Assembly (NCBI GenBank): GCA_947491025.1
Contig: CANLIC010000009.1
Span: 62,001-126,000, forward strand
Reading direction: 5' to 3'
Length of the DNA: 64,000 nucleotides
Source of the DNA: Myxococcales bacterium
GTDB taxonomy: Bacteria; Myxococcota_A; UBA9042
Below the pieces are notes generated by a model. It ran no database searches, had not been told where the DNA came from, and saw only the letters and a program-made list of their open reading frames with translations. Every line of letters starts with the position of its first letter. The stretch's first letter is position 1. Made by a program: the position numbers and the translations under genes. Below are positions 1-7,138 of this stretch, piece after piece.

Positions 1-1195
1 GCGCGACCTCGTGTGCCGCAAGCTCATTCCAGCTCGTCCAGCCGCCGGCGCCGGCCTGGGCTCCGAAGATATTGCGCAGCATGAAGATGCCGGACAGAGG
101 CGCGTAGCCTCCGCCGAAGTTGTTGGCGACCTGGATGATCGAGAGCCCTGACCACGGAAAGGCACCAAAGCGCTGGCCATAGAAGCCCAGCATCGAGTCG
201 ACCGACGACAGCAGACCCTTGGCTGCGCCCTGGTAGGTGCCGAGCGTGAGCAAGCGGAGCCACGGCACGCTGGAACCTAGCTTGGGGCCCGTGCCGGTGA
301 TGGCGTACTTCGCGATCGAGAAGCCGCCATGCTCGGTACGCTCGGTCTGCTCGAAGCCCCAGCGCAGCCGACCATCCGCGAGCGGGACGGAGCCAAGCGG
401 CGTGCCGGGCGCCGCCGCGACGCGGTCTGCTGGCGTCACGATGTGCAGCGTCGAGGTGTGGGGTGCGTGCAGCGCGGTCGCGTGGTCGAAGAAGAGACGG
501 AAGAACAGGACCTGCCAGAACTCATTGTCGAACGTGCAGGTGCGCAGCAGGGTTGTCTGCTTGTTGCAGTCGAGCGTCGCGGTCCAGCGCGCCCGCACGA
601 CCACGACGTCGCCGACCTGCAGCGGCGCGGCGGGCTTGATCTGGACCACGCCGATCTGTCCGAACTGCTCACCGTAGGTCGCCTTGGCCGGCAAGATCGC
701 GCCACCGGACTGGACCTCTGCGACGAGCGACTGGATGACCACTTTTTCGCTGCGCAGAGACAGTGACGCCAGCCCGCTCTCAAGCACCGTCAGTGTGGCA
801 GTGACGTCGACAGCGAGCCCGGGGGTCTGCGGCGCCACCTCGACCGTGACCACCTGGTGCTCCACGCGAAATTCCTGCTCGAAGAGCGCGCCGAAGTTGG
901 CTGCGGTCGCAGAGAAGGCCGTCGCGGCCCCGAGATCGGGAAGGCCATGGTGGTGGCGACCCTCGGCTTCGGCGCGGTGCATCCGCATCCGCTGACCAAA
1001 GGGCGTGTCCTCCGAGGCGGGTCCGAGCACGCGCGCCGCGGGTGGAGCGGGAGGCGCAGGGGGAGGCGGCGATGCGGCAGCGCCGCGGCCCGCGAGGCCA
1101 GCACCGACGACGACGAGGGCGAATAGGCCCAAGATCGCCGCCTCATCGGCCGACCGAGCGAAGCGCCGCGCGGGGAGCCTGATCCGCGCGCTCAT
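1..1195 (-). CDS. M1-family (gluzincin) aminopeptidase-like membrane protein, 3' end cut by window edge
   Basis: Translating the minus strand from the ATG at 1195 gives an uninterrupted frame of 398 codons that runs off the left edge. It starts MSARIRLPAR, has one hydrophobic segment near residues 19-36 (probable membrane anchor), a Pro/Ala linker, then a beta-rich N-terminal domain. The last visible part reads GGYAPLSGIFML and ends in NELAAHEVA, exactly where M1 peptidases carry the zinc site HExxH; the first two zinc-site residues (HE) are visible and the next base fits a His codon. The start overlaps the stop of the upstream lipoprotein gene as ATGA (1192-1195), so the two are probably co-translated. 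Predicted role: membrane-bound zinc exopeptidase facing the periplasm. Whether the second half of the zinc site is intact cannot be seen, so a non-catalytic relative remains possible. Confidence 0.75.
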   Translation of the reverse strand, partial: MSARIRLPARRFARSADEAAILGLFALVVVGAGLAGRGAAASPPPPAPPAPPAARVLGPASEDTPFGQRMRMHRAEAEGRHHHGLPDLGAATAFSATAANFGALFEQEFRVEHQVVTVEVAPQTPGLAVDVTATLTVLESGLASLSLRSEKVVIQSLVAEVQSGGAILPAKATYGEQFGQIGVVQIKPAAPLQVGDVVVVRARWTATLDCNKQTTLLRTCTFDNEFWQVLFFRLFFDHATALHAPHTSTLHIVTPADRVAAAPGTPLGSVPLADGRLRWGFEQTERTEHGGFSIAKYAITGTGPKLGSSVPWLRLLTLGTYQGAAKGLLSSVDSMLGFYGQRFGAFPWSGLSIIQVANNFGGGYAPLSGIFMLRNIFGAQAGAGGWTSWNELAAHEVA

Positions 1196-1869
1196 CGGGC
1201 ACCTCCGCCGCGCACGATCAGCCGCTGCCAGCCGAGCTTGAGCACGGCGTAGTCGGCGCTGCGTGCCAAAGCGCGCTCGGGATCGAACTCGACGACGGCG
1301 TCCTCGGCCGTCAGCTTGCGCAGGACGATCGTGGCCCAGGCCTGATCGCCGACCTTGGCGCCTTGCAGGGCGGCGGCGTTGCTGCCGCTGGAGCGAACGC
1401 GGGTGCCGCCGAGCAACACGCGGGGCCCGACGATGACCGCCATCGTGCGAGGCTCCCACGACGTGTCGCCGAGCACCGGGTGGCCGTGAACGGCCTCAAT
1501 TGCCAGCAGAGCCGGATCGACGCGGACGTGGGCCGCGACGCCGAAGAGGTCCGGTATGTCGCGCAGGCCGACCTGCACTTGCAGCCGGTCATCCTCGATC
1601 GACAGGACGGAGAGGGTGACGCGCGGGCCAGCGTCTGGCCCCTCGACAGTGGCGGAGATCGCGCTAGACCCGGTGCCCAGGTCGTCCGCTGCCGAGCCTT
1701 GGCCGTCGGGACCGGCGCTGACGTCGAGCGTAGCAGCGCCAGCGGCAGACGGTGGGGCGGCGACGAGCTGATCCTCAGTGCAGGCGGCGGCACACAGCGC
1801 AGAACACAACGCGACGGACAGCCATGCCTTGATGGAGAGGCGACCACGGCGGAGCGCTCGCTGGTGCAT
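1192..1869 (-). CDS. cohesin-like domain lipoprotein
   Basis: A 225-residue protein. The ATG at 1869 is chosen because it places a classic lipoprotein signal directly at the N-terminus: basic start (MHQRALRRGR), hydrophobic core, then a lipobox ending AAAC near residue 30. A low-complexity Asp/Gly/Ser linker follows. The C-terminal part contains VRVDPALLAIEAVHG and further short strands, resembling the cohesin/carbohydrate-binding beta-sandwich in which a 'D-P-x-L-L' strand precedes a variable loop. It is the first gene of a minus-strand pair with the M1 peptidase-like gene (ATGA overlap) and is divergent from the ECF sigma factor gene, so it may be a target of that regulator. A much longer in-frame ORF reaching 3165 is antisense to the sigma and anti-sigma genes and is not believed. 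Cohesin assignment is by motif only. Confidence 0.7.
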   Translation of the reverse strand: MHQRALRRGRLSIKAWLSVALCSALCAAACTEDQLVAAPPSAAGAATLDVSAGPDGQGSAADDLGTGSSAISATVEGPDAGPRVTLSVLSIEDDRLQVQVGLRDIPDLFGVAAHVRVDPALLAIEAVHGHPVLGDTSWEPRTMAVIVGPRVLLGGTRVRSSGSNAAALQGAKVGDQAWATIVLRKLTAEDAVVEFDPERALARSADYAVLKLGWQRLIVRGGGAR

Positions 1870-2169
1870 GGGCCGTGTCCGCTTCGAGTTCAATGCCTTG
1901 CCTCCATCGCCGCGACACCCGGCGGGTCCGCGCGGGCGCGAGAGGATAGTGGAATGGCCGTCGAAGGCCAGCGAAATCGGCAGCAGGGGCGAGCGGCCTC
2001 CCACGCGCCATCCATGGCAGCGGCGAGCGGGTGTTTGGCGCGATGCAAGAAGTCGTTGATCTTCGTCGAGCCGTGCGGCATCGAAGGGATGGGGTCGACG
2101 AGGGGGCGAGGCGCTACCCGGACCCCGCGAACGAGCGCGAACGGCACCGGACAGCGACGCGAGGCATCC
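1870..2169. other. divergent intergenic region, probable shared promoter zone
   Basis: 300 bases between the start codons of the lipoprotein (minus) and the ECF sigma gene (plus). I see no gene with a plausible ribosome binding site here. An autoregulated ECF promoter would be expected in this position, but no -35/-10 pair stands out by eye. Confidence 0.4.
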
Positions 2170-2811
2170 ATGATGGGATCGCAGCTGCAAGACGAGACGC
2201 AGGCACGGCTCGAGCGCGAACGCGCCGACGCCATGGACGCTAGCCTCGTCGCGAGCTTTCAGCGTGGCAACGCCCACGCGCTGTCGGAGCTGTACCGCCG
2301 GCATGCGCGGCGTGTTGAATCCGTCGCGAGGCACGTCGTCGGCCCCTCCGACGAGTTGGAAGACATCGTCCAGGAGGTGTTTATCGAGCTCCAGCGCTCG
2401 CTCGGCCGCTTCCGCGGCGAGGCCCGCTTTACGACCTGGCTGCATCGGGTCACGGTCAACGTCGCCCTGCAGCACCTCCGCCGTGGGCGACGCAAGGGCT
2501 GGCTGCGCTGGCTCGGCCTCGACGACGCGCCCGCCGCCTGGACGCCGCGCGCCGCCAACCTGGAGGCCACGGCCGAGGCGCGCGAGACCGTGCGTGCGCT
2601 CTACGAGGCCCTCGCCGAAGTCGGCGAGAAAAAGCGCGTGGTGTTCACGCTGTACGAAATGGAAGGCATGGCCCTGGAGGAGATCGCCGCCACGGTCGGC
2701 ACCTCGGTCAACACGGTGAAGAGCCGCCTCTTCCACGCCCGCCGCGAAGTCTTTGGCGAGCTCGACCGGCGCGGCCTGCTGCCGAGCCACACGCTGCAGG
2801 TGATCAAATGA
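2170..2811 (+). CDS. ECF-family RNA polymerase sigma factor
   Basis: 213 residues starting at the ATGATG at 2170, with GAGG five bases upstream; the longer frame from 1363 is antisense to the lipoprotein and rejected. Region 2 spans about residues 27-105 (LYRRHARRVESVARHVVG, then EDIVQEVFIEL and the RFRGEARFTTWLHRV promoter-melting segment). Region 4 is near 140-200, with a helix-turn-helix EEIAATVGTSVNTVKSRLFHAR. This two-domain layout without region 3 and the length are typical of group 4 (ECF) sigma factors. It directs RNA polymerase to a small regulon. The stop overlaps a 25-codon ORF and then the anti-sigma gene, so sigma and anti-sigma are translationally linked. Confidence in the family is high; the signal sensed is unknown. 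Confidence 0.93.
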   Translation: MMGSQLQDETQARLERERADAMDASLVASFQRGNAHALSELYRRHARRVESVARHVVGPSDELEDIVQEVFIELQRSLGRFRGEARFTTWLHRVTVNVALQHLRRGRRKGWLRWLGLDDAPAAWTPRAANLEATAEARETVRALYEALAEVGEKKRVVFTLYEMEGMALEEIAATVGTSVNTVKSRLFHARREVFGELDRRGLLPSHTLQVIK

Positions 2812-2885
2812 GCGCCAATGACCTCCATCGCCGCCCCGAGGCCGACGCCGCGTCGCGCCATTCTCCGTCACAGGTGACGCCATGA
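2808..2885 (+). CDS. possible 25-residue leader/linker ORF between sigma and anti-sigma genes
   Basis: An ATG at 2808 overlaps the sigma stop as ATGA, and its own stop (TGA 2883-2885) overlaps the ATG of the anti-sigma gene at 2882 as ATGA. The peptide is MSANDLHRRP followed by 15 polar residues, with no recognisable motif. Its most likely use is to carry ribosomes from the sigma gene to the anti-sigma gene, coupling their synthesis. It may equally be chance, because no independent ribosome binding site is visible. Confidence 0.3.
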   Translation: MSANDLHRRPEADAASRHSPSQVTP

Positions 2886-4342
2886 ACCGCCCTCCCCTTC
2901 TTGAGACCTTGCCCGGGCGCCGCGCTGGCGCCGGCGAGGCCCTCCTGTTGCCGAACGGCTGCGTCGATGACGCAGCGCTGCAGCGGCTGGCCGACGAGCG
3001 CGACGACCTCGGCTCCGATCCGCGGTCGGCGCTGCTCGACCACGTCGAAGCCTGCACGGAGTGCGGCGCGCGTTGGCTGCTTGTACGTCGCTTTCGGACG
3101 GCGTTGCTGCGCAGCCGAGTGCCCGGGCTGTCGACGGAGCAGTGGCGCGCGCTCGACGAGCGCATGGCGCTGCTCGGGAGCGAACCGGCGCCACGTGCGA
3201 TTTCCCTCGGCGCCCGCGCCTACTGGGGCCTGGCGGTGGCAGCAGGCACGGCGGCGCTGGTGGTGGGTGGCTGGCAGTTCGCTGGTGAGCGCACCGCGGC
3301 GGCCGACGGCGGCCAGCTGGCCGAGGCGTCGGGAACCGGCACCGCCGCCGAGATCACGTCGAGACTGCGGGTTCGCGGTGACGTCACGGGCCTGCAGGTC
3401 GACGTTGGCGACGGCCACTGGCAGGCCCTTCGCGAGGGCAGCGCCCTGCCCCCAGGCACGCTTTTGCGCAGCGGAGCGGCCCCCGCGGCGTTGGCGCTAG
3501 GAGATGGCGAGCGGCCGAATGCGGTCGAGCTCGGAATCGCTGCCGAGACGGAGGTCGTCGTCGAGCAGGCCAACGGCTCTGACGTCTTCGTTCGCGTGCG
3601 GCGGGGCACGGTCGAGCTGGCCGTCGCCCATCGTCGCGCCGATCAGCGCTTTGCGGTGCTCGCCGGTGGACACCGGGTCTGGGTGGTCGGCACCCGCTTC
3701 TCGGTGCACCACGGCGCCGATGCCTCGGTCGAGGTGCGTGTCTTCGAGGGCGCGGTGCGCGTCGACGCTGCGGCCGGCGCCACATCTGCCGTGGCCGAGA
3801 CGACCGTCGTCGTGCGCGCCGGTCAGCGCTGGCGCGTCCGCGGCGGCCAGGTGGCGTTCGGGCCGATGGAGGCGGCTGAAGGCGCAGGCGATGGCGCCGC
3901 AGCGACGCCCGGCCCGCTGGGTGCCCTGAGCGCCGAGCCCAACGATTTGCCAGCCGCAGGGTCGCCGACCAGGGCGGGCCAACGGCGGGCGGCTGAGGGT
4001 CCTCGGCCAGCCGCCGCTTCGGCCGAGTCGGCAGTTGGCGCCGGGGCCTCACCGAGCCGCAACTCCCAAGCTCCCGGCGCAGGGGTCGCCTCGCAGCGCG
4101 TCCAGTCCGGTCAAGAGCCGCGGCAAGCCCTACCCGACCGCCGCGCCGATGTCGCGCCGTTGCCGCCGACCGCGCCAGGTTCCGCGGCGCGCTCGTACGT
4201 GATCGAGCTGCCACCGCAGGCCATGACACCTGAGGAGATCGCGCGGGCGCGGGCGTTGGAGCTGCACGACGCCCCTCAGAAGTCGAGGTCGCCGGCGCCG
4301 CCGGTCCAGCGCGAAGCACCGACGAGCAACATCCAACGCTGA
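2882..4342 (+). CDS. FecR-domain anti-sigma factor with zinc-binding-type N-terminus
   Basis: 486 residues. The N-terminal cytoplasmic part has H54-x3-C58-x2-C61, the ZAS-type anti-sigma motif. A single transmembrane helix lies near residues 112-134 (AYWGLAVAAGTAALVVGG). The periplasmic part contains a FecR domain at about 200-305 (VFVRVRRGTVELAVAH, then VVGTRFSVHHG and VRVFEGAVRVD). The C-terminal 150 residues are Pro/Ala-rich and disordered. It follows the ECF sigma gene directly and should hold that sigma at the membrane until an outer signal is sensed. A FecR sensor joined to a ZAS-like zinc motif is a mixed architecture. The last 67 bases overlap the convergent gene on the other strand. 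Confidence 0.88.
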   Translation: MNRPPLLETLPGRRAGAGEALLLPNGCVDDAALQRLADERDDLGSDPRSALLDHVEACTECGARWLLVRRFRTALLRSRVPGLSTEQWRALDERMALLGSEPAPRAISLGARAYWGLAVAAGTAALVVGGWQFAGERTAAADGGQLAEASGTGTAAEITSRLRVRGDVTGLQVDVGDGHWQALREGSALPPGTLLRSGAAPAALALGDGERPNAVELGIAAETEVVVEQANGSDVFVRVRRGTVELAVAHRRADQRFAVLAGGHRVWVVGTRFSVHHGADASVEVRVFEGAVRVDAAAGATSAVAETTVVVRAGQRWRVRGGQVAFGPMEAAEGAGDGAAATPGPLGALSAEPNDLPAAGSPTRAGQRRAAEGPRPAAASAESAVGAGASPSRNSQAPGAGVASQRVQSGQEPRQALPDRRADVAPLPPTAPGSAARSYVIELPPQAMTPEEIARARALELHDAPQKSRSPAPPVQREAPTSNIQR

Positions 4343-4809
4343 TCGAGCGCTCCCTCGACGCCTTCGAGCCGAAGGGCGGCCCGCACGTGCAGCGAATAGG
4401 TGCGGTTGGGCCGGAAGTGCACACCGGCTTCGGCCCGCGCCAGCCAGCCAACGCCAGCGCGTGAAAAGCCAGCCCCGCCGCTGACGCCGAGCCATGGGCA
4501 GTACGTCAGCGCATCGAGCGCCGCGCGGACACCGAGGCGCGCGCCAACGCCGGCCGTGTCTTGAACGCGACCGGCGAGGCCGAAACGCACGTCGATTGCG
4601 GCATCGAGGGCGAGGAGATCGCGCCACCAATGAGACCCGCCGAGGTCGAGGCCGAGCCGCTCGAGCCCAGTGTCCACGCCAGCGGCGACGAAGACCTCGC
4701 GCTCGCCTTGCGCGGCGTTGGCGATGCCGGGCGCGAGCAGCGAGCACAGCGCTAGCAGCGCGCCGAGGCGCGGCAGGCCGCCGGCACGACGGGCACGGTC
4801 AGGGCGCAT
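4276..4809 (-). CDS. small secreted beta-barrel-like outer-membrane protein
   Basis: 177 residues with a clear signal peptide (MRPDRARRAGG, hydrophobic core, ANA-AQ cleavage site near residue 34). The mature part alternates polar and hydrophobic residues (AAIDVRFGLAGRVQD, LGVRAALDALTYCPW, YSLHVRAALRLEG) as in short outer-membrane barrels, and is Gly/Arg/Trp-rich. The ATG at 4809 lies inside the 3' end of ligA (11-nt overlap), so it is read from the ligA transcript. Its own 3' end overlaps the convergent anti-sigma gene by 67 nt. No family is recognised with confidence; the outer-membrane call rests on signal peptide and strand pattern. Confidence 0.6.
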   Translation of the reverse strand: MRPDRARRAGGLPRLGALLALCSLLAPGIANAAQGEREVFVAAGVDTGLERLGLDLGGSHWWRDLLALDAAIDVRFGLAGRVQDTAGVGARLGVRAALDALTYCPWLGVSGGAGFSRAGVGWLARAEAGVHFRPNRTYSLHVRAALRLEGVEGALDQRWMLLVGASRWTGGAGDLDF

Positions 4810-6841
4810 CGACCAAGGCAAAGAAGGCCTCCTCACTGAGGATCTGCGGCTTGCCGACCGTGGCAAAAGACTTGCGCGCTTTGGCCAGCTTCGACGAGGG
4901 CGGATCCGCCGCCAACTCGTCGCCGCCGACCACCAGCATCGTGGTCTCCGCGGTGACCGCAGCCCCGGCCACGCCGCCAACCCGGACGACCAGCTGCTGG
5001 GCGTCGCGGCGGCCCATGCGCTCGAGCTTACCCGTAAAGACCACCTGTTCGCCGGCGAGCTTGCCACCGCCGCCGCCCGTCCGCTCGGCGTCGACGATTT
5101 GAATCTGCTCCAGCAGCCGATCGAGAAGCGGGGCTGCGTCGTGCAGGCCGGCGACGATGCGGTCGGCCGTGAGCGCGCCGAGCGAGTGCAAGGCGGCGAG
5201 CTCGGCAGCGGGCAGGCGTCGCAGCTCCTCGAGCGTCCAGCGGGCGGCCAGGAGGTGGGCGGCGTGCTTGCCGAGCGAGTCGATGCCGAGGGAGACCAGG
5301 AGCGCAGGGAGCGTCACCTTTCGCCGAGCATCCAGGTTGGCGCACAGCCGGGTCGCCAGAGTCTCGCCCATGCGCGGCAACCGCTGCAGCGAATCGGGCC
5401 GCAGCCGGTACAGGTCGGCCGCGTCGTGGACCAGGTCTGCTTCGATGAGGGCATCGAGCAACTTCGGCCCGAAACCATCGATCTCGATCACCGCGGTGTA
5501 GTGAAAGAGCTGCCCACGCAGGACCGCCGGGCAAGCCGCCGGTTGGCTGCAGTGCAGGGTTCGGGTGCTGGAGGAACCCTCGGTCTCACGCACCGCGGTC
5601 GGCCTCCCGCAGCTAGGACACGCGTCTGGCGGCAGACAGGCGCCGGCACCGCCACCGAGGTTGGCCTCGACGTGAGGGATGACGCCGCCGCGCCGCGTGA
5701 GGCTCAGGCGATCGCCGAGGTGCAGTCCGAGCTTCTCGACGGTCGAGAGGTTGTGAAGGGTGGCGCGCCCAACCATGGCGCCCGACAGCTCCACCGGTTC
5801 GACCAGGGCCACCGGGGTAATCGTGCCGGTGCGCGACAGGCTCCACTCGAGGTCGAGCAGCCGGCTCTCGCCGGTGTCGCCTTGGAGCTTCCAGGCCACG
5901 GCCCAGCGCGGGTGGTGCGCGGTGCTGCCGAGGCGACGCTGCTCGGCGAGATCGCTGATCTTGAAGACGACGCCATCGATCTCGTAGTCCAGCGTCGAGC
6001 GCTGCGCCTCCCAGCGCGCAAACACCGCCGCGGCCTCGTCTCTGCTGCAGCGCTCGCCCGGCGCCGGATCGAAGCCGAGCGCCCGCAGCCGCACCGCCTT
6101 GTCCGCCTCATCCTCGACCGGCAGCCCAAGCAGATCATAGGCGAAAAAGGCGAGGCGCTCCGGCGGCACCCCGGCCTCCTCCTTGGCCTTGAGCACGCCC
6201 GCAGCGACGTTGCGCGGGTTGGCGAAGAGGTCGGCCACCTCAGCAAAGGCCGAGAGCGGCAGCACGACCTCGCCGCGCACTTCGACACCGGCTGCACCGA
6301 CACCCGCGAGCGCCGCAGCGGGCAGCTGCTCGGGCACCCTCGGTACCCGCCGGACGTTGTGCAGCACGCTCTCGCCGCGTTTTCCATCACCGCGGCTGCC
6401 GGCGGCCATGAGTCGGCCACTGGCGTCGTATCGAATCGCCACCGCCGCGCCATCGATCTTGGGGCTGGCGACGAGCGCTACGTTGGCGTCCCCGAGCCAC
6501 TGGGAAAATCCTTGTACATCATAGCACTTGCCAAGAGACAGCATCGGCACGCTGTGCACGACGCGCCCCTCCTCGTCGTGCGGGTCGCTGTCGCCGCCGG
6601 CGTCGGTGGCTGCACCTTCCTGCGTCGCAGCCCGCCCGCGGGCACCGCCGATGGCCTGCAGCGCGGGCGCCTCGGGCCAGCGCTCGCGGAGCCGCTCGAC
6701 CAGGCGGTCATAGGTCTGGTCGGGGACGAAGGCGTCTTGGTGGTCGAAGTAGGCGCGGTCGCAGGCCTCGACGGCGGCGGCGAGCGCAGCCGGATCCGGC
6801 GCAGGGTCGTGGAGCAAGGCATCGATGTCAGCGGCGCGCAA
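4799..6841 (-). CDS. ligA: NAD+-dependent DNA ligase
   Basis: Seals nicks in duplex DNA using NAD+ during replication and repair. Domains in order: Ia NAD-binding (YFDHQDAFVPDQTYD), adenylation domain with catalytic lysine K128 in SPKIDG and SRGDG, OB fold, four-cysteine zinc finger (CPSC ... C ... C), helix-hairpin-helix repeats, and C-terminal BRCT (VVFTGKLERMGRRDAQ). Start: an open GTG exists at 6916, but TTG at 6841 has a perfect AGGAGG (complement of 6848-6853) six bases upstream and gives 680 residues, close to the usual 670. Several motifs are slightly off consensus (SRGDGKRGES rather than the usual TRGDGxxGED), but key residues are kept. It overlaps the downstream outer-membrane-type gene by 11 nt. 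Confidence 0.95.
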   Translation of the reverse strand: MRAADIDALLHDPAPDPAALAAAVEACDRAYFDHQDAFVPDQTYDRLVERLRERWPEAPALQAIGGARGRAATQEGAATDAGGDSDPHDEEGRVVHSVPMLSLGKCYDVQGFSQWLGDANVALVASPKIDGAAVAIRYDASGRLMAAGSRGDGKRGESVLHNVRRVPRVPEQLPAAALAGVGAAGVEVRGEVVLPLSAFAEVADLFANPRNVAAGVLKAKEEAGVPPERLAFFAYDLLGLPVEDEADKAVRLRALGFDPAPGERCSRDEAAAVFARWEAQRSTLDYEIDGVVFKISDLAEQRRLGSTAHHPRWAVAWKLQGDTGESRLLDLEWSLSRTGTITPVALVEPVELSGAMVGRATLHNLSTVEKLGLHLGDRLSLTRRGGVIPHVEANLGGGAGACLPPDACPSCGRPTAVRETEGSSSTRTLHCSQPAACPAVLRGQLFHYTAVIEIDGFGPKLLDALIEADLVHDAADLYRLRPDSLQRLPRMGETLATRLCANLDARRKVTLPALLVSLGIDSLGKHAAHLLAARWTLEELRRLPAAELAALHSLGALTADRIVAGLHDAAPLLDRLLEQIQIVDAERTGGGGGKLAGEQVVFTGKLERMGRRDAQQLVVRVGGVAGAAVTAETTMLVVGGDELAADPPSSKLAKARKSFATVGKPQILSEEAFFALVDAP

Positions 6842-6955
6842 GGCACTCCTCCTGCTCACCGGTCGCAGGGCGCCGGCGCGCTCGCTTCCTACCACGATCG
6901 ACGCCCGCTGGCACACCCACCTCGCGCCGCGGTCGAGGGATGGGAGCCCAAGCCC

Positions 6956-6984
6956 TTGCCCTTGTCGCCGCTAGTTGCTAACGT
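6956..6984 (+). promoter_or_regulatory. predicted sigma70-type promoter of tRNA-Arg
   Basis: TTGCCC at 6956-6961 and TAACGT at 6979-6984 are separated by exactly 17 bases. The -10 box ends 16 bases before the first base of the tRNA, which suits a short leader. Both boxes are imperfect, so this is a positional prediction. Confidence 0.45.
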
Positions 6985-7000
6985 CCTGCCGCTTGGCGAG

Positions 7001-7074
7001 GTCCCCGTAGCTCAACCGGATAGAGCATTCGCCTCCTAAGCGGAAGGTTGCAGGTTCGATTCCTGCCGGGGACG
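7001..7074 (+). tRNA. tRNA-Arg, anticodon CCT
   Basis: A complete cloverleaf: acceptor stem GTCCCCG (7001-7007) pairs with CGGGGAC (7067-7073), discriminator G7074. The five-base-pair anticodon stem is 7028-7032 with 7040-7044, the loop CTCCTAA gives anticodon CCT at 7035-7037 (reads AGG), and the T-arm contains GGTTCGATTCC. The 3' CCA is not encoded (CCC follows), so it must be added enzymatically. Confidence 0.97.
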
Positions 7075-7081
7075 CCCCCAA

Positions 7082-7100
7082 GTCGGCCCACGCGGCCGAC
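7082..7100 (+). terminator. hairpin after tRNA-Arg, possible terminator or processing signal
   Basis: A perfect 7-bp stem (GTCGGCC 7082-7088 with GGCCGAC 7094-7100) with a 5-base loop lies eight bases after the tRNA. No T-run follows, so termination would be weak and some transcripts may read on into the helicase gene. Confidence 0.35.
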
Positions 7101-7138
7101 GCTATGGCCCCCCTCGCACGTCCAAGGAAGTTCCTCAC

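Noticed and set aside
1192..3165. 657-codon minus-strand ORF
   Set aside because: Its upper two thirds are antisense to the sigma and anti-sigma genes; only the part from 1869 down has a lipoprotein signal and domain.
4670..7039. 789-codon plus-strand ORF across ligA
   Set aside because: Antisense to ligA, no protein family, runs into the tRNA-Arg gene; a by-product of high GC.
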